From CAMEON01 sp045531965 (GTDB lineage Bacteria > Bacillota > Clostridia > Oscillospirales > CAG-272), in NCBI GenBank assembly GCA_045531965.1, contig JAZSFA010000009.1, positions 1 to 45,513 on the forward strand: a stretch of DNA of 45,513 nt, written 5' to 3'. This document shows positions 25,658 to 38,800 of this stretch, in pieces. Under the pieces are notes generated by a model. It did not search any database and was not told where the DNA came from. It saw only the letters and a program-made list of their open reading frames with translations. The position numbers and the translations under genes are program-made. Numbering within the stretch: the stretch's first letter is position 1; every line of letters starts with the position of its first letter.

Positions 25658-26632
25658 TTAAGCTTTGGACGGATAACATCCGGGGTCTTCCCTATTCTTG
25701 GTGTTTGATATGGTCAAATCGGCTTTGCGGTTTGCCACAGCAGTCCGTCTGAATGTCTGAGGCGACCCTCCCAACTCTCTCTTAAAGAAGCGATAGAAAT
25801 GCTGCTCTGTGCTAAAGCCCACACGGTAAGCGATCTCGGACAGCTTCAATTCCGTAAACGCAAGATACCGTCGAGCGCGTTCAAGGCGAGCTTTTTTGAT
25901 AAAATCATAGTAAGAACATCCGCCGTATCGACGAAAAATCACTTGAAGCTTGTTCTTATTGATGCCAAAATCTCGACAAATGTCTTCGATGCGACACGGA
26001 TGTGCGAGATCGCCGTGGATACGAACCACAATATCGCGATAGGTCATGAAAGTCAAAGAAGTATCGCTGGTTGCCCTGATCCCATAAGTATACTGGGTTT
26101 CCAGTCCTGTCAAAATGTCCATCACATTGGCACGGATGCGGCAGGACCAGCATTTGTCGGGATCCTTTTCTTCCATAATCGTCTCGGCAGCTTTGCAGAG
26201 GCGGAAATATGTATCCATCTGCTCGTGGTTCATGCTGATGGTCTTCAGTTCCATGTGGTTTTCCATGAAGGAAGCCAGGCGAAAGAGATGGTATGTATCT
26301 GCGAGCATCTCATAAGTCTCCCGTTCCATCACAGAGGGTCGCATATTCACGTTGATGAAGGTTGGAGAGAACACCAGACTATATATATCCCCATCTGTGA
26401 TGGAATAGGACAAGTTTTCGCCATCCCGCAGGCAAACAGCCAACGGAGAGCGAACAGAGAACGTTGCGGTCTCGCCTGTGCGGTTGGTAACCGTCAAATA
26501 ACCTACACCGCTTTTGATCAAAATCAGGGAAAAATAGCCTGAGTCTATGGGTGCGGGATAGGGCTTTTCATCTCTTCGCACATTGCAGAGGATGGTACGC
26601 TTAAGTTTTACCGATGTGCGTGTCAATTCCAT
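25658..26632 (-). CDS. AraC-family transcriptional regulator
   Basis: A 324-residue regulator. The N-terminal half is cupin-like and likely senses a small molecule. Residues about 210-300 carry the double helix-turn-helix: HPCRIEDICRDFGINKNKLQ (first HTH), the linker YDFIKKARLERARRYLAF, and LKLSEIAYRVGFSTEQHFYR with FFKRELGGSP (second HTH), the AraC signature. AGGAGG precedes the ATG by 7 bases. It has its own promoter and terminator. It lies between the OB-fold lipoprotein and the giant surface gene, and about 4 kb from the GH127-GH38 operon; AraC proteins often control nearby sugar genes, but no operator can be identified here. Confidence 0.93.
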   Translation of the reverse strand: MELTRTSVKLKRTILCNVRRDEKPYPAPIDSGYFSLILIKSGVGYLTVTNRTGETATFSVRSPLAVCLRDGENLSYSITDGDIYSLVFSPTFINVNMRPSVMERETYEMLADTYHLFRLASFMENHMELKTISMNHEQMDTYFRLCKAAETIMEEKDPDKCWSCRIRANVMDILTGLETQYTYGIRATSDTSLTFMTYRDIVVRIHGDLAHPCRIEDICRDFGINKNKLQVIFRRYGGCSYYDFIKKARLERARRYLAFTELKLSEIAYRVGFSTEQHFYRFFKRELGGSPQTFRRTAVANRKADLTISNTKNREDPGCYPSKA

Positions 26633-26659
26633 AAACGCCTCCTGGCTAGAATTTTCTTC

Positions 26660-26688
26660 ATTGTATCACAATTATCAAAAAAACACAA
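26660..26688 (-). promoter_or_regulatory. Putative promoter of the AraC gene
   Basis: On the minus strand, TTGTGT (26688-26683), 17 bases, TACAAT (26665-26660). This is a weaker match than the other promoters in the window, with a 27-base leader to the ATG. Confidence 0.5.
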
Positions 26689-26729
26689 TACTTTTTCAGC
26701 ACACTTTTTAAGCATCAAAGATAAGAGAA

Positions 26730-26773
26730 ACAGCCCCTTGAACGCTGTTGGGCGCTACTTTTCAAGGGGCTGT
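26730..26773. terminator. Terminator downstream of the giant gene
   Basis: A 13-bp perfect stem (26730-26742 with 26761-26773) has an 18-base loop. On the minus strand TTTCTCTTATC follows. It lies about 100 bases after the giant gene's stop. Confidence 0.75.
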
Positions 26774-26819
26774 ATGAAGTTTGAAATGCTATTCTGTCCG
26801 AGAACATCACGCTTTTCAG

Positions 26820-26858
26820 TGACAGCGGGGACGCCCGGGCGGGCGATCCCCTATGTCA
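26820..26858. repeat. GC-rich imperfect hairpin after the giant gene
   Basis: TGACA/TGTCA, GGGGA/TCCCC and GCCC/GGGC arms nest around a GGGC loop with small bulges. It lies between the stop codon and the terminator. It may protect the 17.5-kb mRNA 3' end or act in termination; no T-run follows it. Confidence 0.45.
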
Positions 26859-26872
26859 GAAAATATGGGTGT

Positions 26873-29800
26873 TTATGCCTCGTCTTCCCGCTTTTTCCAA
26901 AGCAAGGAAGTCAAGGCGGCGCTAACCGTCAAGAAGACAAAACCAACAGAGGCAAGCGTGCTGTTGCATCCTCGGTCATCCCATCCACCGTTGGTCGTTT
27001 CATCGGCAGGATAGGTGTCGTCTGTTTCCACAGGCGGCTCTGTCACATCAAAGACGTCTTCTTCTGTGGCGGATTCAGGCAAAGTCTCGGGTGTAGGTAT
27101 CGTTTCAGACTCATGGACAGTCTCGGTCTCGGGTGTCGTATCGGGCAAGGTCTCGATCTCGCCCGGAAGCGCTTCCATAACTTCCTCTGCCGTAACCTCA
27201 GAGCAGACGGTGCATACACGATAGCGGAAGCCCTCAACACCGGGTTGGGGCTGAACGGTCACGATCCAGTCGCTCTCTTTGTGACCCAAGGGATCACTTT
27301 GGTCACGGTAGATCACATCTCCGCAGCGGGTACAGATCACAGCGGTATAGCCACCCTCGGTACAGGTGGCTTCGACCACCTTGAGGTCTCCATAGCTGTG
27401 CCCTAACTTTTCCTCCAGCACAAGACCGCATTTTTGACATACGCGGTCTGTGACGCAATCCGCATCGTTAGGCGCGAAATGCCCTGTGGCGCCCGAGAAA
27501 AGACCGTTATACTGCTGATGGCACTCGGTACAGGTAAAGATAGTCCAACCACCTTCTGTACAGGTGGGCGGCACGACCACCACCTCTTCGGAGGGGGTGT
27601 GTCCTTTACTGCCGACGTAAGTGTTATGATAGGACGTACCGCAATAGATACAGGTGTGCCGGGTGTATCCCATGTCGTTACAAGTGGGCGGCACGATTTC
27701 TTCGCGGTACTCATGGGGGATGACTTCGGCAAACACATAGCTGCAATTGATACAAGTTTGAGGATCTCTGCAATCCGCAGGCTTGCCGGGGATATGCCCC
27801 TTAGGCGGCGTATAGGTATCAAAAATACTCTCGTAGCACTTGATACATTGATGCCACGTATATCCTTCTTCGGTACAGGTGGGTTCATAGACAAAGTCCT
27901 CAAACTCATGTCCCGTATGCGCCATCAGGATCTCACCGCAGAACTCACAGACCATGTCATGGGTACAGTCTGCCGCTCCCATGGGGGAATGATCCACAGG
28001 ATCGGTCGGCGTGTCTGTGTAAGCATCTCCGCAAAAGCTGCAAGTATGTACGGTATATCCGCCCGACGTACACGTAGGTGCCACAACCGAGGCTTCATAC
28101 AGATGCTCTCGCCGCTCTGCCAGCTTTTCTCCACACAGGAGGCAATACTGCTCTTTGGTGCAGTCGGGTTCTCCATCGGGGGTGTGTCCCAACGGATCGG
28201 TGTGGTTGTCGGTATAGCGATCACCGCAGAAGATACAGATATGCAACATGTACCCGCTTTCGGTACAGGTAGGCTCAACCACCGTTGTTTGATAGTCATG
28301 CATACCCTTTTCGGCAAGCTGTTCGCCGCAAAGGATACAGCGGACAGACTCGGTACAAATAGCGGTTTCGTCGGGCGTATGTCCCAGCGGGTCGGTGGGG
28401 GTGTCGGTAAAGGTGTCACCGCAATAGCGGCAGGTATGGCGCACGTAGCCGCCTTCGGTACAGGTTGGCTCAACTGCTGTAGCTTCATAGGCGTGGTTAC
28501 CTTGAGGGTACAGCACGTCACCGCAAATCATGCAACACACCGCACTCGTGCAAGGCGTGTCCTCAGGTGTTTGATGTCCTGTAGCAGGCATGTAGTTGTC
28601 GCGATACGTGTCACCGCAACGCGCGCAAACGTGTTGCGTATACCCCTCCTCCGTACAGGTGGGCGCGATCACTTCCGCCTGATAGCTGTGCTCCAAACGA
28701 GGCGTAAGAATCATATCGCATCTAACACAACGGGCATCATGGGTGCAATCCGCTTCCCTGTCGGGGGTATGCCCCAGCGCAGCCATTTCGCCGCTCATCA
28801 CGGTATCTCCGCAGCGGATACAAGTGGAAACGGTAAATCCGCTCTCTATACACGTGGGGGCGACCGTCACCGTATCATACTGATGCCCCAGCTTTTCTGC
28901 AAGCAGGACGCCACAGGCGACACAGGTCTGATCATGGGTACAATCGGGTTCGGAGTCGGGCACATGACCCGTGGCGGGATATTCCTCCACGAGCTCCACC
29001 CGATCGCAACGACGGCAAATGCGTTTTTCATATCCACTTTCGGTACACGAAGGCTCACGGAATACGGTTATATCACGGTGTCCCACTTGGTCATCCAGCA
29101 CGGTAGAGCAACGGGTACAATACTGGATCTCTTCACAGGCAGTGGGGACGTTGGGTGTGTGTCCCCAAGGCAGGACTTCGTCCGTAACATACGCATCTCC
29201 ACATCTTTCGCAGACATATCGGGTAAAGCCTATTTGGACACAGGTGGGCATGATGGTCTCACCGATATAGCTATGACCGCTGCCCAAGCCCAGAATCTCG
29301 CCGCACCGCAAGCACACCTCGTCCTCGGTACAGGAAGCCTCTCCGCCGGAAAGATGTCCAAGTGCGGACTGCAGGATCTCGCCGCAAACGGTGCAAAGCT
29401 GATCATGGGTACAATCCGCCGCGTCTCCCGGCGTGTGCGCTAAGGGGGGCAACACATCCGTGGTATAGACGTCACCACAGACGGTGCAGCTGTGTTTCGT
29501 ATACCCCTCTCCTGCACATGTGGGCGGGATCACGGTTTGTGTATAACAGTGTCCCAGCTTTTCGGTGAGGATCACAGCACACACGGTACAAATCTGATCC
29601 TCAGTGCAGGTTGCCTGCGCCCCGGGGGTATGTCCCGTTGCAGGTTCTCTGTAGTCTATGTAGGTGTCTCCGCAGCCATCGCAACGGAAGGTGGTATAGC
29701 CCTCCTCAGTGCAAGTGGGCGGGGTTACTGTGGCTACATAAGCATGGGGGCGCATCAGATCCAGCACCGTTCCGCAGACAAGACAGACTTGATTATGGGT

Positions 29801-32800
29801 GCAGGTAGCGGGATCTCCGGGGGTGTGTCCCTTGGGCGGGAGCAAAGATACAGTCTCGCTGTTGTTGCAGCGGCGGCAAATCTTTTGGATATACCCTTCC
29901 TCTGTGCAAGTCGCTTCTTTGATTTTTTCAAATTCATCATGTCCCAGCGCGGGTTTCAACACGATACCGCAGGTCAGACAGAGCTGATCGTTGAGGCATC
30001 CTGCCTCGTCACCCGGGCGGTGCCCGATGGGGTCGGTAAAGGCATCGTCATAGCTGTCTCCGCAGTAGTAGCAGACGTTATGCGTATAACCTTGCTCCGT
30101 ACAGGTAGGCTCGTGTACTTGAATGGTATACAAGTGACCCGTGCGCTCCTGAAGAATCTCGCCACAGTCAAGACATTTCTGATCATGGGTACAGTCAGCC
30201 TTGCCATCAGGGGTATGTCCCTTGGGCGGTGTATAGCTATCTACCGTTCTTGTTTGGCAACGGATACAGACTTTTGCCGTATAGCCACCCGACGTACAGG
30301 TAGGCGCCACAACTTGTAACTCAAACATATGTCCCAACATGGCTTGGATGAGGATCCCGCAACTCTCACAACGTTGATCCGTGATACAAGTCGGTTCTGC
30401 ACCGGGCGTATGCCCTGTGGCAGGGATAATATCACCGTGATATTGGTGATAACAGCGGGTACAAGTATAAGCGGTATAGCCTTGCTCGGTACAGGTGGGT
30501 TTGACTGTAACAGACTTATAGCTGTGTCCCAACGCCTCATCGAGCACCATCTGACAGTTGATGCAGACCTGAGGTTGGGTACAGGTTGCCGCGGCACCGG
30601 GGTTATGACCTGTGGGGTTGCTGTAATCTCCCTCATAGCTGTAACCACAAACGGTACAGGTGTAGATAGTATAGCCCCTCTCCGTACAAGTGGGCAGAAT
30701 CAGTTGGACTTGATAATCGTGTCCCCACTTCTTTTGGAGCACTGTTCCGCAAACCAAGCAGACGCTGTCGGTATCGCAATCCGCCTCGCCGTTGGGGGTA
30801 TGTCCCGTGGGCTGCATCAGATCTGACTGATAGGTCTTTCCACATCTCTCACAGGTATAGGTGGTGTAGCCCTGGGTTGTACAGGTAGGCGGCGTTACCA
30901 CGGTGGTATAGGCATGACCCAACGCGGCTTCCAGCAGGATATGGCAAACGGCACAACGGGATTCGGCGGTGCAATCAGCCGCTCTGTCGGGGATATGTCC
31001 CTGAGCGATAATCGGCTGATAGGTGGAGTAGTCGCAAAGGGCGCAAGTCTCGTAGGCATTCCAACCGTTTTCGGTGCAGGTAGCGGCTTGTCCCCCATGT
31101 TGGATCAGGTTATGACCTGTGAGAGGCAGGACCTCTTCCCTGAGGGTGATACCACAGACGGTACAAGCCGTATGTCTTTGTCCATTGGAGGTACAGGTAG
31201 CCTCACGGTCAAGCATCCAATCGCTCTCTGCGTGGGCGGGAATGATGCGTTCACTCTGCAGTCCGCAGGCGCGGCAGGTATAGGTACCCACACCGTCCTG
31301 TACGCAGGGGATTTGTTGGGAGACCATGGCAGTCATCACCCAATCATGGGCATGATCCGCATAGGCGGTATAGGTCGCGCCGCTATAGCGGATGGTTTCC
31401 GTATAAGTAAAGTGGTTGTAGATATACTGTCCAAGCTCTTTGATTCCTTCGGCAAACGCCACGGTCTTAGCCCATGCCACCGAATCACCGCAGGAATTGC
31501 TGTACGCCAACGCCTTGGCTTGTTCGGGGCTCTTCACGTAAACCGACAAGAGTGAGGAGCATCCGCCAAAGACCTGAGAGCCAAAGGTCTCAAGCTTTTC
31601 GCCCAGTACCACGGTGGTGATATCCGAGCAGTTGTAAAAAGCATGATATCCAAGGTGGGTACAAACACTGTTTTCCTCAAAGATGACGTCAATGATCTTG
31701 GGAACACGGTCGAAATAGGCGCTGGTGGCATATACGTAGAAGAAGCAGTCGGGTATAGCGGTCACCTGATTGCCGATCAAGAGGTGAACGCCGTCAGTGT
31801 CCGCGCCGAGGCGGTTAAAGATCTTGCCATACATATCCACGGGATCCAAAGCCACGCACAGGAGACGAAGCTCGGTCACGCTGCTACAACCGTCAAAGGC
31901 GCAGACACCGATAGTCTTGAGCGACTCGGGCAGGGTCAGCGACGTAAGACCGCTACATCCGCTGAAGGCATATTCACCAATGGACTTGAGGGTATTGGGG
32001 AAGACGATACTTAAAAGATCCGTACGATTGGCAAAGGCATAAGACGCAATGCCGACCAGCGGATAGCCATCCACGGTTTCGGGCAGGATGATGTGGGTCT
32101 CTGTTCTCGTATAGCGGATCAGGGTTGCCTCCCCTTCCTTGGACAGAAGGTAAGCGGCATCATCCGTATACAGTACCTTGTAAACACCCAGATAATACTG
32201 TCCGCCATAGAACCAGTCGTAATAAAGGGAGGACGGCAGGGTGGCACTTTCAAAGAAGACCAACAAGGAGCTACATCCGTCAAACGCCTGGCTACCGATG
32301 GTATCCACAGAGGCGGGGATGAAAATCTCTTGGAGGAAAACACATTCCTGGAAAGCACGCTTGGCAATCTCGATACAAGCGCTTCCCTCTTCAAAGATCA
32401 CGCGCACGATCTTAGGCAGATCAGACCGGGAAGACATATAGGGTGAGAAGAGATTAGCGGGGATTCTTGTCACGCCTTGACCGATGGTCACGGTGACGCC
32501 GTTGCCCTGCTGTCCCAACTGATGGAACGCGGAGTTGGAGCCCGAGAAATCCGCCAAGGTCTTGGCACGGAGGACAAAGGTCTCCATGGCAGTACAGCCA
32601 TAGAAAGCATAGCTTCCGATGGAGGTCACGCCCTCTCCGATAACGACAGAGCGGAGAGCAGTACAGGCACGGAAGGTTGCATTACCGATTTGAGTCACGC
32701 CATCGGGAATGATCATCTCGATCAGAGACGAACACTGATAGAAGGCGTACTCGCCAAGCGTGGTCAATCCCTCAGGCAGAACGACACCATTCAAAGCGTA

Positions 32801-35800
32801 ACAGCCCGAGAAAGCATTACTGCCAATGCGGGTGACCGATGCGGGGATGATCACCGTCGTCAGTTGTTCACATCCGCGGAAGGCATAATTACCAATGGAA
32901 GTAATCCCCTCACTGATGTCCACGTGAGTGATATACATCCGATAGCTCTGATACCACGGGATCGTACCGAGAGAGCTGGTCCAGTCCTTCATGTTGCCGC
33001 TGCCCGTGATGACCAGGCGGTACGCTTCATTGGTGCGGATCTCATAGAGGTATGCCATGATGGAACCATCCGCGGAGGCGGACACATCCCATTGGTTGAT
33101 CATGGGCTGTGCCGCACCGCAATGGATACAAGTCACGCCGCTGCCATAGTCATGACGGGTGGGGAGGGTTTCGGTGTCGTACACGTCGCATCTTACGCAG
33201 TCGCGGCGGCGCTCACCCGTGGTGGTACAGGTAGGGATCAGGGTCTCATACCAGTCACCATAGGTGTGTCCCAGCATACTGATCAGTCCCGTCTCTACGT
33301 TGCCACAGCCCACGCAAACACGGTAGCGGTCGCCGTATTCCACACAGGTGGGGGCTTTGGTCTCGATCCATTCGCCATAGGTATGCCCTGTGGCGGGGGT
33401 ATAAGCGGATCTTTGGGCATATCCGCATTCGGTACAGGTATAGAGGGTATAACCGCCGTCAAAGCAGGTGGGGGGCACAAGGACACCGCCATCAAAGGTG
33501 TGTCCTGACACGAACGTTCCTTTGAGCAGACCGCACTCCGAGCAGATATAACCGTCAAAGCCCATCTGCTGGCAAGTTCCCGCCACCTGATAAGGTGTCC
33601 AAAGATGGGATTCGGTATCCTTACCGTTTTTCGCACCGCATTCCGCGCAAATATCGCCGCTGAAGCCGGGGGTATGGCAGTCCACGCGCTGAGTTTCGGT
33701 TTTCACCCACGCATGCTCATGCTTGGCGTACAGGGTATAGGTTTGCCCGTTGTAGCTGATGGTGGTCTCGTTCGTAAAGCCCGAGGGATCATAATCTCCC
33801 AGCTCTGCCAAAATGGCGATAGACTTGACGTAGTTGGTCAGATATCCGCTGGCATGGGAAGCATACATATTAGATGCCAGTCGACTGTTATTGACGTACA
33901 CTACGGCAAGCTGACTACATCCGTAGAAGGCTTGACTGCCAAGGGTAGCGCAAGCGGCAGGCAGATAGATCTCCTTGAGGGAGGAGCACTGATAGAACGC
34001 GGAGCCATCAATTCGGCTCACGCCCTCACCTAAGATGACAGAGGAAAGGGCACGGCAATAGTAGAAGGTGTTATAGCCGATATACGTCACACCGTTTCCG
34101 ATGACCACACGCTCCAAGGCGCTACATTGGTTGAAGAGGTAGCTTCCCAAGTCGGTTACGCTGTCGGGAATGATCATCTCTGTCAACGCTTTGCAGCCGT
34201 CGAACGCGTAGCTACCCACGGTTTTCAGATGGATGGGCAGGGTGACATTTGTCAGTCGGCTCAGTTTGCCAAAGGCATACTGACCGATCTCTTCACAAGC
34301 GCTGTCCGCCGCAAAGATGATTTGAGTCACGGCGGGCGCGTAGGAGTAGGCATAGAACAGCGCATCGGGGATTCGGAAGACCTGACTGCCGATATAGACC
34401 GTCGTACCGTTCGGGGTGTTTTGACCCAAATTGCCAAAGACCACGTCATTGGTCGTCAGGTCACGTACGGAGATAGCGTTGTAATACAGGGTTTCCACAG
34501 CGGGACAATAGGCAAAGGCGTAAGATCCAAGGGCGCGAACGCCGCTACCAATGGTTACGGAGGTGAGCGCAGAACAGTTGGCGAATGCCCACGCTCCGAC
34601 AGTGGTGACGTTATCGGGCAGGGCAATGGTCTTCAAAGCGGAACAACCCGAGAAGGCGCGGTCACCGATGCTTGTCAGGGTATCGGGCAAAACCAGCGCT
34701 TCCAGCTGCTGACATCCTTCAAAGGCGGAGGCGCCAATGCTTGTCAGCCCTTGGTTCAAAAGCACCGAGGTCAGCCTGGTATTGTAGTAGAACGCGCCGT
34801 TTTGGACGGTCTTGAGGGAAGCGGGAAGACGGATCTCGGTGAGCGACGAACAATGACCGAAGGCATATGCCCCCAAATCTGTCAGTGTGTCGGGAAGGGT
34901 GACCGAGGTAAGACCGTAGCAGTTGTTGAAGGCATAGTCGTCGATAAAGGTGATACCCGGGCTGATCACCACGGTGGTAAGACCAGTCTTTTGGCTGAAC
35001 GCATAGCTTCCGATACCGATCAACTTTCGTCCGTTGACTTCGGCGGGGACGGTAAAGACCGCGGCGTTTCCGTTGTATTTGCCAAGAACGGCAGAACCGT
35101 CGGTCTGCACCACGTAGAGGGCATCATTTCCCTGCTCAAAGCCGATGGTGCTCAGATAGTAGGGCAACTGGTTGCACCAGTTGGGATCCAACTGTGCGGG
35201 CAAATGACTTGCCACAAAGCCTACCAAAAGATTGGGGCAGTTGCCAAAGGCAGATTCCTCAATGGTGGTGACGGAGGCGGGAATAATAATCTCCTTAAGC
35301 CCCGTACAGCGGGCAAAGGCGCCTTCCCCGATATAGGTCAGCTTTGCGGGAAGCGTGATCTGCCCCAGCCCGGTACAGCCGCTGAAAGCAAGGCGACCGA
35401 TGGCGGTACAAGCGCTGTTTTCGGCGAAGGTAACTGACTTGAGATAGGTTTGACCATAGAAGAGCCCATCGGGGATCTTTTGTACGTTTTCGCCGACGTA
35501 GAAGGAGATACCGCTGCCGTTCATGCCTGCCACCGTGAAAACATCCTGATACTGAGGATGCAGGGCGGCATTGGCGGCATGGTAGGCAATCTCCTCCAAG
35601 GCGTAGCAATAAATGAACGCCTTTTCGCCGATATACGTGATGGTTTCGGGGATGGTCAGGTTGACCATCTGTGTCTTGCGGCTGAACGCATAGGGCGCGA
35701 TGCCTGTCACTGTCATTCCGTTGACTGTTTTGGGTATCACCACAGTCTGAACGTCCTGAAGCGCCCGACCGAGGGTTACGTTTCCGTCATGGGTTACGAT

Positions 35801-38800
35801 ATAAACGTACGCACCGTTTATGATGGCTTCCTTTGCTTTCAGCACATAAGGCTTTTCAAGGGTATAGCTGTTGCCAAGATCGGGCAGCGTTTCACCACGG
35901 AATGCCAGCACCGCATCTCCCGCTGTGCTTTCCATTTTGGTCACGGTGGAGGGAATAAACAACGTCTGCAACGTATTCAGGTTGCGAAAAGCGTCTTTTT
36001 CGATGGTAACAAGTCCCTCGGGCAGATGAATGTCCGTCAGGCTGTCACAGCCTTCAAAGGCTTTCTCACCAATGCTTTGGCAAGTGCTTCCCTCTTCAAA
36101 GACCACACGGCGAACGTTGCTGTAGTAATATTCGCCGTCGGAGGTTTGGAACAGATAGGCAGGAATGCGGGTGACCGCCTGATCGACGTAAACCGTGATG
36201 CCGCTGTCGCGGTAATTCTTTTCAAAGAAGATATTCCCTTGGGTATCATCGAGGGCGACAGCCTCATAGAATACGGTCTCCAGCGAGTCGCAATTTCCGA
36301 AAGCAACCGTACCCAAGGACTGAAGCTGCTTGGGGAGGATCACTTCCGTCAGGGACGTGCAGTTGAAGAAAGCATGGTTTTCAATGACCCTGAGGGTGTC
36401 GGGCAGACGGATTCCGTCAAGAGCAGTACAGCCACGGAACGCATACTGACCGATATGTGTCAGTTGCTTGGGAAGTTCTACAGCCGTGAGCTTTTCACAA
36501 TTGGAGAAAGCGAAAGCGTCAATACTTGTGACGGTATCGAGCATGGTCACACGATGCAGGTCATGCAGATCTCTGAACGCGTTGGGACCGATACGGGTCA
36601 GGGGGGCATTTGTGACGGGAGACATCAGCACTACGTCAGCGGCGTTTCCGTAATACCGTCCCACACTGACCGTGCCGTCATGGCACAGAGCATAGGTGAT
36701 GCCGTCACCATAGATCAATTCTTTGACCCCCGATAGACAGGGATAGCTGTTGATGATCAGGGTGTTTGCCAAAGACACGTCTACGTCGTTATCCGAGAAA
36801 GCAAGCACCACGCGGTCACAGCCCTCGAAGGCATACGTGCCAATGGAGGTGCATTGGCTATTGGCTTCAAAGTACACAGCCCGCAACGCGTGCTGGGGGT
36901 CGCCTGTCATATAGTCAAACAGATAGTTGGGGATACGGGTAACATCGGCATCGACCGTCATGGCAATACCCTGCCCTTGTGTGCCCGCATTGATAAAGAC
37001 GCGCCCCACACCGTTCAGATCCTCCATCGCCACCGCGTTAAAGCGGATGGTTTCCAAGGAAACGGTACTGTAAAACGCATACCGACCGATGGTTTTTACG
37101 CCTCTACCGATGGTGACGGCTTTCAAACTGTCACAGAGGGAGAAGGCGGCGTCTCCAATGGTTTCGACACCGTCGGGGATCACGATCTCTGTAAGCCCAT
37201 CGCAGTCATAGAAGGCGGAATTGCCAAGACTCGTCAGGGTTTCGGGCAAGATCAGTTCAGAAAGCAGCGGGCAATAGCTGAAAGCATTGGCGCCGATAGT
37301 CTGACATACCGTACCGTCTTCAAAGGTCACGTGGGTCAGCCGTGCGGCATGGCTGAACAGCTTCTCGGGAACCGCCGTCACCTGAGCGCCGATGGTTACC
37401 GTAAAGCCTGTATCTGCCCGACCCGCGCCCGTGAAGGCGTTATTGACCGACTCCGGAAGGTCGGTATACCAGCCGACCGAGGTCAATCCCGAACAATCCG
37501 CAAAGGCGTTATCTCCCACCGTTGTGACAGAAGCGGGGACTGTCACTTCGGTAAGTCCCGTGCAGCCATAGAATGCCCCTTGACCGATTTCGGTCATGGC
37601 TTGTCCGAAATTGACCGACACAAGGGAGGCAAGTCCCGCAAAGGCATAATGACCCAAACGAGTGGTGCCATGGGGAACGGTCAGCCGGGTCAGAGGGGTG
37701 CCGCTAACCGTCAGAGTATCCGCATATTGCAAGGGGTTGGATTCCTTGATGGCAAAGTCGATGCGGCACCAGTCGGCGAGGTCGTCGATTTGAACCTCTG
37801 TAATGCGGTCGCTGCTGTTGAAAGCTTGCAGTCCCACATAGGTGAGGGCGCTTCCCGCTTCCAAGGTTACATGGCTGATCTCAGTGCCATAGAACAGGTA
37901 ATCAGGGATACGTTCTGTCTCAGCGCCGATGATCAGCCTACACGCTTCGGCATCCTGTCCGACGCTCATGAAGATGCGGGTATCATAGCCTTCCGGCACT
38001 TGAGCGTTGACAGCTCGGTATTCGATCTTCTCCAGTCCATAGCACGCGGCAAAGGCTTGACTGCCGACGTAGGTGACCGAAGGAGGAATGATCACGGAGG
38101 TCAAGCGGGTACAGGAGGCAAACGCGCGGTCTCCGATAGACGTCAGGGTTGAAGGGAATGTGACGCTGAGAAGGGTTTCGTTACTGTCAAAGGCAGCGCT
38201 ACCGATCTCAGTAACAGGTACACCTCGGAAATCCGCAGAGATCATCACGGCTTCATCTGTCGTCTCGGAAGACATGAGGATGGCGTGGTTATCATGGGCG
38301 ATGGCGTAAACAGCCTCGTTTTCCAGGTGCATTTCCCGAACATTGAGAGCATAGCCTCCCCGACCGTTCCAGAATCCGCCCAGTTCCTCGGGCAGCTTGT
38401 CTGCAACAAAGCCGATGGCGGCACGGCAGTCTCCACCGAAGGCGTTGTGTCCGAGGGCAGTCACGCTTTCCGGAATGAGAACGTAGGAAAGATCCTGACA
38501 ATCACGGAAAGCATCCTCACCGATAGAAGTACAGACACTTCCATCTTCAAAGGTCACACTGACAATATGTACGTTGTCACTCCATGCGGCGGGATAGAAA
38601 AGAGCGGCGGGGATCTTGGTTACCTTAGAACCAATGATGACGTGTACGCCATCGGAAAGCATACCCGCACCGTCGAAGACGTGGTTTTCATAGTAGTTCC
38701 ATTGCTCCTTCATGTCCTCCGCGCAGACCGCATTATAGCGGATCTCGGTCAGGTTGACGCAACCCGCAAACGCGGATTTCTCCATGCGAACGATCTGTTC

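Noticed and set aside
27300..31300. Regularly spaced short repeats on the plus strand (tacaggtgggc-like), at first CRISPR-like
   Set aside because: The spacing follows the coding A module, copies diverge at third positions, the open frame is continuous, and there are no spacers or cas genes.
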